The position numbers and the translations under genes were made by a program. A DNA stretch of 64,000 nucleotides from Lobulomyces angularis. Lineage: Eukaryota; Chytridiomycota; Chytridiomycetes; Lobulomycetales; Lobulomycetaceae. The stretch's first letter is position 1, and every line of letters starts with the position of its first letter. Of the stretch, positions 24,896 through 36,514 are shown piece by piece. The stretch covers positions 1 to 64,000 of the forward strand of contig JADHYX010000028.1 in NCBI GenBank assembly GCA_027604685.1. The letters run 5' to 3'. Under the pieces are notes generated by a model, which worked only from the letters and a program-made list of their open reading frames with translations, was not told the origin of the DNA and made no database searches.

Positions 24896-27067
24896 ATGTC
24901 GAATTTGATTAATGATAGCAAGTATTCGCAATGTCCTATTTGTTTTTTGAATATTAATCCAAATGTAAATGTTTTTTTAAATTCTAGGATGCTAAATTTT
25001 CTATTGTTATTTTCATAGGAGATTCAAAATCACGCAAATTCTTGTTTAGATAATCTTTTTCTACAAAGTAAAAAACATTATTCAATTGTAAATAAGCAGT
25101 CTTCAATTAAAAATTTTTTCGTTAATAATGACTTTAAGAATTGTGACGTTTCAAAAAGTAAAAAAGATAAATTGATTAATTTAAAGAAAAAGGAATTGTT
25201 TGAAAGCTCTATTATGGTTAAGGATAGTTCCAAAAAAACTGAAAATACCCTTTCGGATTGTTCCGAAAAGTTAAATTTTTCACTGTGCTTTGAAAAAAAC
25301 CTGGATATATTAAATACAGAAAATATACAATCTGAAATAATTCATAAAGAAAAAATAGTTCTTGATGATGATGTTGAAAGTATAAGCAGTGCTTTTGTAA
25401 AGGTGGAAGAAAAACTAAAAAAGTCATCAAATCAAAGTGAAACTACCAAAAGCTTCGAAGGTTTAAAGAGTTGTACAAGTTTAGACGGTTCCTCTGTTAT
25501 TACAAAATTTGAAAATGAATTAATTAGAAACAATAATGCTGATTTTTTAGATGAAATAGTTATCAACGACAAAGTGATTACCCTAACACCTTCATATAAT
25601 GCTTCTTACAAAAAAACTGATGAGACTTCTGCAGAAGAAAAAATTGAAGATGTTCAACCTTCCAACAAGCGGAAACCAATTCCCTTATATAAATTTATGC
25701 CTGATACAAATTTTACAGTGGATTGTTTTAATTACGGAAAAATCCTTAATTGTAGCGGTTACTTTTTAACTCATTTTCATAGTGACCACTATGGTATATT
25801 CTTTTATTTTTTGTTTTTCACTGTTAAAGGTGGTATTTCCTCGAGATTTGAAAGCGGCCAAATTTACTGTTCCAGTATTACGGCAAACTTGCTAATTTCG
25901 TCTTTGCGAGTAAAGCCTGAATTCATTACTAGAGTGCCAATGAATCAAGTAACAATGATTGAAGACTGTCTGGTAAGATACGACTGTTTCAATTCTCATT
26001 TCATTTTTTAATAGGTAACTTTTATCGATGCAAACCATTGCCCAGGGGCAGTTTTAATTTTATTTGAAACAAAAAACAAAAAAAAATATCTTCATTGTGG
26101 AGATTTTCGAGTTTCACAGAAACAAATGAAATTTTTGAAAAGTATTCATTTCGATAAAATATATCTTGATACAACTTACTTCAATGCAGATTATAAATTT
26201 CCTAATCAACCGTTAATTTTAAGTTTAATTGAAGAATTAATCAAAAAAGTTGAAAATGGTGAAAATTTGAAGGGAATTTTTAGTAAAGATGAAAGCAATC
26301 ACTCAGTTTTTAAAAAATTTTTTTTTGGATTTGTTAATAGTCAAAAACAATTAAAAAAAAAAAAAAATTTGATACTCGTTGGCACCTACACTATAGGGAA
26401 GGAAAAAGTGTTTTTAAGAATAATAAAAAATATTTGTGAAAACAAAGGCAAAAAAAAAATATACTGTGGAGATAAAAAATTTACAGTGTTAAATCTCATA
26501 GAAAATTTCGAAGGTGTTGAGCAGTATTTAACAAAAAATAAGGATGAGGTAAAAAAGAAATTTTTTTTTTTTTTAATTTTTTAATTGAGATTCTAATAGG
26601 CAGATGTGCATTTATGCCAAATGAATGATTTAAATAAAGATTTTGTTCAAAAATATTTGAAAACATTTTCTTCTTCCGAATATGAGCAAATTTTAACTTT
26701 TAGACCCACTGGATGGACGTTTCGTCCTAAAAAAAGAAAGAATACTTCTAAAGACTTACAAAGCAAAGAATTTGAATTAAATGATATTACTCCGAAATTT
26801 GATTTTATTAGTCTGGAAAATAAAATAATTCCATTTATTAATTTCAATATTCCGTAAGTGAAAAAAAAAAAAAATCTTGAATCTCTGATTTTCAATACTG
26901 AAACGTATAGATATAGTGAGCATTCCTCTTTCTCTGAATTAAAGGAGTTTTTAGTTAGCTTTGACAAGTTTCCGAAAGAAGTTATACCAACTGTTCACTT
27001 GAAAAATTTCCAATTTTTTGTAAATAGTTTAAAGTTGTGGAAAGATGAGTGGGAAGCTGGACAGTAA
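24896..27067 (+). CDS. PSO2: DNA interstrand cross-link repair nuclease, SNM1/PSO2 (DCLRE1A-like)
   Basis: Metallo-beta-lactamase/beta-CASP 5' exonuclease that unhooks interstrand cross-links in the nucleus. About 620 residues. Residues 16-39 form a UBZ4-type finger: CPICFLNINPN joined in phase to EIQNHANSCLD (C-x2-C ... H-x3-C). A Ser/Lys/Glu-rich, poorly conserved linker follows. The catalytic region begins KRKPIPLYKFMPDTNFTVDC and carries YFLTHFHSDHYGG (HxHxDH, motif 2, joined across an intron), VTFIDANHCPGAVLILFE (motif 3), LHCGDFRVS (motif 4) and YLDTTYFN. The beta-CASP part has ILVGTYTIGKEKVFLRI and FRPTGWTF. The end has YSEHSSFSELKEFL and VIPTVHL, the standard SNM1 C-terminus. All metal ligands are visible. 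Confidence 0.96.
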
Positions 27068-27222
27068 CTCATTAGTTTTCAGTTAATAGCTTAGCGTAAC
27101 ATTTGCTTACATACCACCTTATATTACTGAATAATATTGCTAATTGCTATTAGATATGATTTCCATTATTTTCTTCCAAAAAATTTCGGTACTAAAAATT
27201 TTTTTTTTTTTTTTTTTAAACA

Positions 27223-28528
27223 ATGAGTAATTTGGCCCATCATTTAACGGACAGCCTGCATGAAGATGATATAGATATTTCTGGAATAAACTTTACAGTT
27301 GAAAAAATACAAGAATTAGAAGATGTTCTGTGTTCCAACAAAACTCCCTTGGCTAAACGATTTCGTTCTTTATTTACTTTAAAAGCAATAAATAATTATC
27401 AATCTATAAACTCTATTATAAAAGCACTTGACACCTGCGATTCAGATTTACTTAATCACGAATTAGCCTATTGTTTAGGTCAAATGAAAAACGAGTTAGC
27501 AATTGATTGTTTAACACAAATATTGGAAACCACTTCTCACGCAGTTATGACAAGACATGAAGCAGGTATTATTTTTTTTTTTTTTCATTGCAAAAATTTT
27601 TTCTTGTAAAAAGAATTTGTTATCACCAAATTTTTAATTTATTTTTTTGTATTAAAAAAAAAAAAAATAAATGCAACAAATTATGAATTTTTCTTTTTAG
27701 TTTTATTTTGTTTTTAAAAAATAAAATTCATGTTGTATTACAATTATTCTTTTTTTTTTTTTTGTATATAATTTTTACATACAAATTTAACTTTCAAAAA
27801 ACAAAATTTTAGCTGAAGCATTGGGAGCAATTGGAAGTGAAAGATCATTAGAATTATTAGAAAAGCACACAAAACCAGAATTCGAAAATGAAGTAACTGT
27901 GAGGGAAACCTGTGAACTAGCATACGCAAAAATTTTATTTGAAAAAGAAAACGATATGTCGGAAATTAATAAAGAAAACGTCTTGTACAGCTCGGTCGAT
28001 CCTGCACCACCATTAAAAAATATCACAGATGTTAAAGCTTTGGGAGAAACGTTAATGAATGTTAAATTAAGTCTTTTTGACAGATACAGAGCTATGTTTA
28101 CCTTAAGAAATATTGGTACCGAAGAAGCAGTATTGGTATTCTTGTTTTAATTTTTTTAATTTTTAATTTTTTTTTTGTAGGAGTTAGCAAATGGATTTAA
28201 TGATAAAAGTGCTTTATTTAGACATGAAATAGGTAATCAATTCAACTTACAAATTTTATTTATTATAATAACAGCGTACGTTTTTGGGCAAATGCAGCAT
28301 GTTGCATCAGTACCTAGTTTAATTAAAACTTTGGAAAAAGAAGATGAATCAGATATGGTTCGCCATGAAGCTGCTGAAGCTTTGGGTAGCATTGCGACAG
28401 AAGATTGTTTAAAGGTTTTAACCAAATTTCAAAGTGATCACAAACAGGTAGTTAAAGAATCAGCTCAAGTAGGGTTGGATATGCTTGAATATTATAATTC
28501 TGATCAATTTCAATATGCAGAAGTTTAA
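27223..28528 (+). CDS. LIA1: Deoxyhypusine hydroxylase (DOHH)
   Basis: Di-iron HEAT-repeat enzyme that completes hypusine on eIF5A. About 320 residues in four exons. Two symmetric halves each carry two His-Glu motifs: [13 protein letters not shown] and [13 protein letters not shown] in the first half, LFRHEIAYVFGQM and [13 protein letters not shown] in the second. All four iron-binding His-Glu pairs are present. The linker between halves contains [11 protein letters not shown], also typical. The intron at about 27567-27812 is long for this genome (about 245 bases) and packed with T and A runs; the others are about 60. The first Met is used and the length matches the family. No sign of truncation. 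Confidence 0.97.
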
Positions 28529-28685
28529 AAAATAAACTTTTTTTTTTTTTTTTTTTTATATATATACACTAAAAAAATTATTCAATTTTTCATTTTTCTT
28601 AGTGTTTAATTCTATTAGATTTCAAATAAATAAATATTAAAAAGATACTACCATTATTTTATGTTACAAAAAAAATTAATACTTT

Positions 28686-29246
28686 TCACAAGTCTTCACC
28701 ACAGCTGCTATCTTCATCATCTGAACTTGAATAGTCCATTCTATTATTATTCTTAAATATATCATCGGAATTGTTGTAGTCATCATCTAATTTCTCATTT
28801 TCTAATTCACCCTTGTCAGCAAAAACTATTGGCCTGAAATAAAGTATTAAATTAGAAAAAAAAAAATTATATTGGTATATAAAAAATATAAAAATTTTTT
28901 TATATATATTTCATTTAATTTTAAAAGCATTTTTGTTTTACCATTTATTGCACTTTTTTATATGCTTAATCTGTTCTCGAAATAAAACATGGACAATTTC
29001 ACTGTCAATTTTATTAGTCTTTTCAGTATTCGGCTCGATTATTAAATAATTATTTTTTTTTACCCAGAGAAGTTTATTGTATTTAGTTGGTAAACTTGTC
29101 AAGCTTTCGGTATCATTTTCAGTCTTCGTTAAAAATAAATTTCCCCCTCTAATTTCTGTTACTTTTGCTATTAATTGAGTAGGTGTTGGTAATGGAAATT
29201 CTTCTTCCGTTTGCTTTTTTTTATGTGCCTTTTTGTAGTTTGTCAT
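28686..29246 (-). CDS. EIF1AD-like OB-fold protein (eIF1A domain-containing)
   Basis: Two exons, about 148 residues. The eIF1A-type OB fold starts after a basic Lys-rich tail: TQLIAKVTEIRGGNLFLTKT, then SLPTKYNKLLWVKKNNYLII (the family's MPSKYRKNIWIKRGDFLIV strand) and EIVHVLFREQIKHIKK, ending CNKWP joined in phase across the intron. The C-terminal 45 residues are Asp/Glu/Ser/Asn-rich (DDYNNSDD, YSSSDDEDSSCGEDL), as in animal EIF1AD and Obelix. EIF1AD acts in late 40S ribosomal subunit maturation in animals; the role here is by homology. Stop is TGA. The start lies next to a 45-base T/A run. Confidence 0.9.
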
Positions 29247-29424
29247 TATATTTCTGTTTTTTTTTTTTTTTTTTTAAAAATTTTTTTTTTTTTTAAAAGC
29301 CATTTTAAAAAGCTGAACTAAGAAGTTTAAATAAAAGAGTATATTTTCTAACAAATGAAAAAATTCAATACATTATTTATTTATCAAATTTTCTTTAATT
29401 TTTTTTGTAAAAATTTCGAAAAAA

Positions 29425-30419
29425 CTAATATGTGGTTTCAAAGTAATAATGAAGAATACTTCTCGACACGGAAAATCCAAATAAGGAAAATATGTAAAAA
29501 ATTACTGCAATTCCAATTGGGTATAAAAAGACGGTAGTTTTCCTTAAAAAGGGCAATGCTAAAAAAAATTGGTTAATAAGTGTCATTAAAATCCGTACCA
29601 CTAAAACCCAAAAAGGTTATATAAACATAAATACACACACTTGCCAAATACATTGTATTTCCTAAAAATAAACTAATCCATCTCTCATTGTCCAAAATAG
29701 GTATAAAGAAAAATTGCAAAACATAGGTTATTAAAAAAGTTGGGAAAAAACTGTTGCAGTGAACATCATAACTGTAACCCCATTCTACAGATTGCTCAGA
29801 AGCGTGCAATTGATGACTCAACAAAAACCTGTTGCAAAATAGCCTAAAATATTTTCTAATAAATTAATCATCGATTTTCAGCTTTACCAGGTTATTGTTG
29901 CAATAGTGACTCCAACAACAATAAAATCTACAAAAACCATGTAAAGAATTAACATCAATATACCAGAAAATCGTAATGAATATGCTACACCGTAAGCAAT
30001 TGCGGATACTTAAATAAAACTAGGTTAATTACACTGAAAAAAATACAATTTACCAACGAGGCACAATGAAAGTAAAACCACAAAAGCAGGATCATCTCTA
30101 GACCATCTATTTTTTGTTTCTAATTCATTAAAATAAAAATTGAAATTTCAAACTTTTTCTTACGTTTGTGGTAGTAAATGTTTTTATATACTCTTTTAGG
30201 AGATATACAAAGATACAGCATTTGCCACAAAGCAAATTCAAAATCCATCTGACTAAATCTCATCAATCTTTTAAAAAACATTGGAACATTTGATAGAGAA
30301 GAATTGTTACTTTTTCTTCTTCTCTGATATGTACTTTTTTCTAAGGGAGAATTATGGCTAGATATAGCATCAAAACCACCTTTAGTTGATGACGATGTTG
30401 TCGTTCTTAATGGTAACAT
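29425..30419 (-). CDS. GMH1: UNC50 / GMH1 Golgi membrane protein
   Basis: Multi-pass inner nuclear/Golgi membrane protein of the UNC-50 family, which in yeast interacts with the Arf-GEF Gea1/2 and in animals affects receptor assembly. About 280 residues, six exons. A Ser/Thr/Arg-rich N-terminus is followed by the strongest family block, RLMRFSQMDFEFALWQMLYL, CISPKRVYKNIYYHK and RWSRDDPAFVVLLSLCLVV. Membrane segments follow (AIAYGVAYSLRFSGILMLI, LYMVFVDFIVVGVTIATITW), then VEWGYSYDVHCNSFFPTFLI, the LGNTMYLASVCIYVYITFLG segment, and a last exon giving ALPFLRKTTVFLYPIGIAV. The real Met is ATG at 30419. Six or seven membrane segments expected. Confidence 0.95.
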
Positions 30420-31258
30420 GTACACTACCTTTTTTGATTTTTTGTAATTAACAAAAAAAATTTAGGTAACACACTTTTGAAAGTTGTGAATTAATTATAA
30501 AGGTGGTAAAATAAAAAAAAATTTTACTCAAGTCCAATCTTTGCAGAAGAAGTAGGATGTGCATTCTAGTCGAAGAAAGGATACAAAAGGTTTAACTCAA
30601 AATGATTTCTCAAATCTTCATTTTACATTGTGTGTTGATTTGTTAAATAATAACTACAGAAATAAAACTTGATGAATGCATAAGCTGTTTAGTTGGTCAA
30701 GATACATCATTACTTTTAAACAAATTTGTGGGACAACTACATGATTTCTTCTTCAGAAGTTTTCAACCCTCCAACATTAATCTTTACATAAAATTTTTAA
30801 AAATACTGATGAAGTGGGTAGAAGCTACTAGAAACTCTGGTGGAGGCTAGTCGCATTCTGAAGTGCAAATCGATATTCAAATTTGGGTATAACGTGCTAT
30901 GGTTTTATATGATAACAGTTTTATATGAAAGTAAAGAAGCCCTTCAGTGACAAAAGAGAACCAGAGAACGAAAATTTAGGTAGCAATGCTATAATGTTAT
31001 AACGTTCAGAACTCTTGTTATCTGAGCTAGTAATATTAGGTAATAGCCAACTTCGAAAGAAATTTTTTAAAAAATTGTTATGAGACTCAAAATCTACTTT
31101 ATAGAGCCTACAGTAAAGCTTGAATTACAAAATATGATAATAATAAGAACTTTTGTTCCAATTTAAGCTGCAAAACTAAGTAAAATAAAGTATAATAATT
31201 TTTTTAAAGATTCATTGTGTTACCTCCAAATTTTAGTAGTAAAAAGAAAAAAATAAGT
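30420..31258. promoter_or_regulatory. Long divergent intergenic region (UNC50 / COX5B)
   Basis: About 840 bases between two divergent starts. Composition is more mixed than the T-rich spaces. There is no convincing ORF, and I could not support any small RNA. Presumed to hold both promoters. Confidence 0.45.
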
Positions 31259-31916
31259 ATGAGTTTTTTAACCAGAAGTTCATTTGCTTCAATAAGAAGA
31301 CTTTCAACTAACTCAATATTGCGTGCTTCTGGTATATTTAACTAAATCATAATGTTTTAGCAAAACAATTGACTTTACTGTTTATATGTTGTCAAGCTGG
31401 GAAAAAAGGAACTGTTGAACCAGAGATTCCTGGGTTTAGAGCACCTGGTGAAATCCCTACCAATTATGAACTTGCCACTGGTACTGAACGTTATGAATAT
31501 TTCAAAAAACTTGAAGGGTATGCTACCACATTATCGCGCATTTATGACATTCCTCTCTTTTAAATTCAAAAACTAATTTTTTTTTATATTTTAATAAAAA
31601 ATTTTAATTTTACGGTGTAATAATTAATAAAAAACTTATTTTGAATTTTTAGTGAAGATCCTTGGGCAGATTTAAAACCTATTCATTTATCAGTAAAGCC
31701 AACCAAGCATAATCCGGTTATTATCAAAGGTATTGATCCTGTTCGATACATTGGTTGCACTGGTATTTTTTAACATTTAAGTTTTATTCTTATTCTTGAA
31801 TAGGATTCCCTGCCGATTCCCATGAAGGGGTTTGGCTAACTGTTCATCCTAGTAGAATTGAACGCTGCCCTCATTGTGGGAATGCCTTTAAATACGAACT
31901 GGAACATGATCATTAA
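31259..31916 (+). CDS. COX4: Cytochrome c oxidase subunit 5B (yeast Cox4 type)
   Basis: Nuclear-encoded zinc subunit of respiratory complex IV. Residues 1-25 (MSFLTRSSFASIRRLSTNSI) form an Arg/Ser-rich mitochondrial presequence. The mature part has KKGTVEPEIPGFRAPGEIPT, ERYEYFKKLEGEDPWADLKP, PTKHNPVIIKGIDPVRYIGC and the zinc region YIGCTGFPADSHEGVWL plus RCPHCGNAFKYELEHDH. The first zinc half is C...H, as in fungi, rather than the C-x-C of animals. The first intron has two in-phase acceptors: at 31360 (29-base intron, too short) and 31396 (65 bases); the second removes a 12-residue hydrophobic insert and is favoured. The second intron (about 31519-31653) is long for this genome. Confidence 0.9.
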
Positions 31917-32505
31917 ACATTCCAACAATTTTTATTACGTATTCTGAAAAGTTTTGAAAAGTTAATAAACATTTTTTATACTCATAATTTTTTTTTATTT
32001 CTGTGAGCCTAGAGCAACTGTCAATTTATTAAATGTTCTTTAATGAAGTAGAAGCATAAATATTGAAAAAATGTAAAGTGAGTTAAAGCAACTTTTTTCT
32101 GTAAATGCTACTATCTCTCATAGCAGAAAATTTAAGATGCTTTAGATTTTTAACTATTTGTAGAAATTTGCTTAAGTGTTTTCATTCATAAATGTCTCAA
32201 AAAAAGCATGACCCTTAAATCAGTTGCAGTTTAAATACACCATTATTAAATTAAACTGTAATTATCTTTACTCAGTAGTCATAAAAAATAAGTGTTTAAA
32301 GTTTTTGGTTATATTAATATGTCAAAAAATTTCAAATAATTTTCTTCCCAATATCTGGAAAATTAGTATTTTTAATCTATATCTACCTACTCCCATACAA
32401 AATATCTTCTAATACCTAGAATTCTAAAAAAGTTTTTATTTAAATCTCATTGCTGTAGTGGTAAATTTTGAATAACTCAATAAATAATGCAACTTCAAAT
32501 TTAGC
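31917..32505. other. Intergenic region
   Basis: About 590 bases between two plus-strand genes. One short open frame (32224-32412) has the amino-acid composition of random AT-rich DNA. Nothing else seen. Confidence 0.55.
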
Positions 32506-35328
32506 ATGACAGAAGCACTAGAATTTATATATTCAAAGCTAGATCTCTATGGCACAGATTTAGATACCATTGAAAAAATTGATTCAATTAGAGAAAGTAT
32601 TAGTGTTGGTTTAAGAGATACAAAAACTGAGATTACTTCTATACTAAAAGAAAATGAAACCTTGTTGAAAAATTTTGAAAAAAATTTTAAAGAAATCAAT
32701 GAAAAAAATAGCACTCTTGAAAAAGAATTGATTAAAACTAAGTACTACATTGACGTATGTAATTTTTAGTTCTCGTTACCTTAATTCTTTCTTCATTCTT
32801 CAAAGAACGAAATCATTAACGAAGTTGATACCCTTGTTGAAGAAAGAAACGATCTTGAGATGGAAATATCAGTCCTCAATTTGAAATTAGAACTGCTTAC
32901 ATCACTTGATGCGGTAACAAAAAAAAAATTATCACATTTACCTACATTTACGTTAAATTCATTATTTTAGATAAATAAAGATATAAAATCTTTTGACACC
33001 TCGATTCAAAACTTTAATTATAAGAACTCTATCGCAGCAGTTAATTCATTAGATTTAAAACTTTCTCAACTAAAACAATTTCTTGGTTCTCATTTACATT
33101 ATGACGATAATTCAAGCAGGAATGAAGATATAATAATTTTAAAATTAATAGAGGAGAAGTTGAAAGAATATGATTCTATTATACAGTCGTTACTTGAACA
33201 CATTTTGGAAAATAAGTTGATTTTGGAAAGGAATGAAAAAGAACTAACATTTATTATTGACTTTGAGGCAGAAAATGGTATTTACAAAAAAAAAGAAGTT
33301 GAACATTATAATAAATTCGTTTTTTCAATTTGAAGGATCTTCCCAACTTCAATCCGTATTAGAATGCTTTCAAGTTTTAAATTTAGAAAAGTATCAGTTG
33401 TATTTAGAAAAGTTTAGTTCCAAAATATTAAAAAATTTTTTGGTCCCGTTTGTGGAAGACTCAAGATGGGAATTAACCAAAATAAATTTAGAGGAGTTAG
33501 ATAATGATAAAAAATTAACTCTGACGCTTATTTTAAATGATGGTTTTGATTGGAATTGTTGGAGCGATTCCAATGAACGTATGAATAGCCAGTAAAATAT
33601 TAAAATTTATTTTTTCTTTCCAGATTTTTTCGACAAGTTAATAACAATTTTTAAGTTTTTGGCGTCGTTGCAGACTCCTCCTGTTTTAAATTACATAGGA
33701 GAACATGTGTACAAAAATCACTTGGCTAATATTATAAAGCAAAAAATTTTAATGAAAATGATACCATTCGAAGCGAAAAACTTAAAGAACTTTGAATTTG
33801 TTAAAAATAAAGTGCTCAGTTTTGAAGAAGAAATTTATAATTTAGGATTTTTTATTCAACACCAGCAAAATGATTACAAAATATTAAGTAATTTTTTCGT
33901 GGATTTAAATTCTAATTTTAGTGGATCTAAAAGAGTTAAATGTTTAGAATTGGTTAAAAGTTTATTTTTTGAAGAAAGTACAAAAAACAACATAACGCTG
34001 ATCGAAGATATCAATGATATGAATATCTTAAAGGAAGCATCCCTAAGAGTGGATATCAACTCAGAGTTTAAAAAGAAAAACGAGAATTTTTTGAGGGAAG
34101 ATTATTTTCTATTTCCAAAATGTGTTGTCTCTTCTAAAGCAGTTAAATTAATTTCTATTGTTAAACAAATTGTTGAAGAATTTGATTTCGTAGATAGAAA
34201 ATGGTATTTTTTTTTTTTTTTTTTCTCTTTTTTTATATTTCTAGCGCAAAGTCACTACTTTTAACTGCTAGACTGTGTTTAGAACTATACCGCGCACTCT
34301 TTACCAAAAATGAGAAGACGATGCTTTCTCACAACGATTTCATGTATATCTCACATCATTGTTTGATTTTAAGTTGTGTCATATCTAATAAGTATCACAG
34401 TAAATTTTCTAATAACAATTTTGATGGAGATTCTGGCGGATGGAATGTGGAATTAGATGAACAGGTGAAAGAAAATAACGGGGATGAAGATAATTTAGAT
34501 AACAACCTTCAGAATTTTAATGATGAGCTCACTTTTATTGACTTTATCGGTATTTATTCCAATATGGCAGAGAGTGATTTTTATCACCAGATTGTAAGTT
34601 AAAAAAGCCTCGCGCATGTTTTTTAATTTAATTGAAATAGGAGAAGCAGTTAAGCACATGTTTCGATCTTTTAAGCAGTGTTTCCCTTAAGTCATTAGAC
34701 AACATTGAAGTTGATGACTATGCAATCGTGGAATCTGTATTTGATCAAGTGTGTGTAAGATTTGAACCACTCGCAAAGACCTGGCTAGTAAGAAAAATAT
34801 TTGATATTTATTTTTTCTAACACTACTTTAAATTTCTTTAAGCAAATTCTTCCAATTAGTGTTTACTTTCAATCCATAGGAATTATATTCACTGAACTTT
34901 TTCACTGGTTTATAAAGGAAATTTTTAGTTTATCAGATATTGGAGTGGATGAGAGCGCGAAAATTCAAAACCTGATGTTGAAATTGTTAAAAATATTACA
35001 TTTCATATTCAGCTCAGAATTTACTAAAGTAGACACTTCATTAATAACCAATAATGCAAAAAGAAGCAGTTCTTCCATCAAAGAAGCACCACCAGTATTA
35101 AAAAGTGATAACAAGTACATAAATTATTATGTGTCGAACTATGTCTTCTACAGAGAGTTGACAGAAATATTAGAATTATCTATGGTAGAAATCACCAAAA
35201 GATTAAAAACGGATGGATGGTATGTGGAGTTCAATAAAGCCCAAATGAAAAAATTATCAAAAGCTTTATTTAGCGATGGTGATAACAGAGAAAGACTACT
35301 TAATGAGATTGAGAAGTTAAAAATATAG
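32506..35328 (+). CDS. ZW10: ZW10 / Dsl1-type tethering protein (NRZ and kinetochore complexes)
   Basis: Subunit of the NRZ/Dsl1 complex that tethers Golgi-to-ER COPI vesicles, and in animals of the RZZ kinetochore complex. About 800 residues in about eight exons. The N-terminal 250 residues are coiled coil (ESISVGLRDTKTEITSILKE, DLEMEISVLNLKLELL). The middle is alpha-helical rods (SSQLQSVLECFQVLNLEKYQ, LKNFLVPFVEDSRWELTKIN). The family's best signature is KTMLSHNDFMYISHHCLILS, matching the ZW10 MNDCQYISHHLLTL block. The C-terminal bundle has YFQSIGIIFTELFHWFIKEI and KLLKILHFIFSSEF. A 60-residue Asn/Asp-rich loop (about 34400-34520) is unusual. The match is moderate overall but consistent along the whole protein. 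Confidence 0.85.
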
Positions 35329-35459
35329 AAATGTTATTTTTTGTATTAATAAACAATTGAATAGATTAAATGTATTTCTAAAGTATTATAATTTTTTTTC
35401 AAAGTTTTGACTTTTTTTTTTGTTTTGCTGAGTTTAAAATAAAAAAAATTATTACAGCA

Positions 35460-36355
35460 ATGATGATAAACAACACGTTACGAAAAGCCTCTTCTTTCGA
35501 TAACTATGATAATCTATTAAAGTTAATAAAAGATAGTGTGTCAATTACTTTGAATCCAACCTTAAATGGAGTGGTTAAAAAAGAGTGTAATTTGGTGGAG
35601 AGTGACTCAGAAGATGACGAAGACCTCTGCTGCAGAACGAAATTTAAAAATAATTTAAAAAATAGAAATAACAGTGTTGAGGAGGAAGATATAGGCTGGG
35701 ACGAGTTTGTAGTTTAAAAATTTTGTTTCATTGCATTTAACTAACTACAATTTTAGGAAGACACCTTGGAAAGTGAAGATGAGGTGAAGCTAATAGATTT
35801 TCGTCAAGATTTATTTTTTATTGATGATGATGATGTTACTGTCATTGAAGATGGAGCAATTACTGTTAATAAAAAAATTCCTACTTCCAGCTCTTTAATT
35901 ATAGAAACCGTGAGGAACGAAGATACTGAAAAATCACTGTTGGATATACAAAATAATTTAAATTCTCTGTTTGAATTTGAATTAAAAAAATCAACGCTGA
36001 TAGTGGACCTGCACTCAGAATTTCAATCAGAAAAGTTTAATGACAATAAACAATCATTTAGCGAATTTGTTTTGAAATCTGTTTCCAATGATCCAATAAA
36101 AAAACAAATTTTTTTAGGTATATACTGTCCTTTAGCACTTCTAATTATTTTTATTTTACAGATGCCATTTTGGAAGTAGAAAAATTTGGGAAATTTGATG
36201 ACGAAAATGCGTCATCTGATATTGAAGAATTAAAGTTTATTCAAAACAATGATACTGCGAAAGCAGCTGATGAAGATTACATATCTAGTGAAAGGTTTAA
36301 CGGAAAATTTGATCGGTTCATGCCAAACAAAACTCCAGTTTTTAAATTTAATTAA
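35460..36355 (+). CDS. Acidic protein of unknown function
   Basis: Three exons, about 275 residues; I do not recognise a family. The N-terminus (MMINNTLRKASSFDNYDNLL) is helical. Then come acidic clusters (ESDSEDDEDLCC) and EEEDIGWDEFV, joined across a 45-base intron (35713-35757, with an ACTAAC branch-like site) to EDTLESEDEVKLIDF. The second exon holds a run of Asp (FFIDDDDVTVIEDG) and helical, polar sequence. The last exon is acidic and ends RFMPNKTPVFKFN. IGWDEF resembles short adaptor-binding motifs of clathrin accessory proteins, which would suit a trafficking role, but this is weak. No signal peptide or membrane segment. Reading frame, splice phase and codon content support a real gene. 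Confidence 0.65.
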
Positions 36356-36514
36356 AGTATATAAAACAGTTTAATAAATTTTTCTAGTTACTTATAGTTA
36401 ATTAGAATAGAATAAAAATTTTTTTGTAATTGTTCATGAAACATATTGTTAAAATCATTTTTCAGCTTTTAAAATTTTTTTTTTTTTACAATTCAAAAGT
36501 ACAGCAGAAAATAA

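Noticed and set aside
29355..29537. Plus-strand open frame of 60 codons
   Set aside because: Antisense to the last exon of UNC50/GMH1, which matches its family there.
30660..31035. Box C/D snoRNA-like words (TGATGA, CTGA) in the UNC50/COX5B space
   Set aside because: Spacing and terminal stem do not fit, and such words are common in AT-rich DNA.
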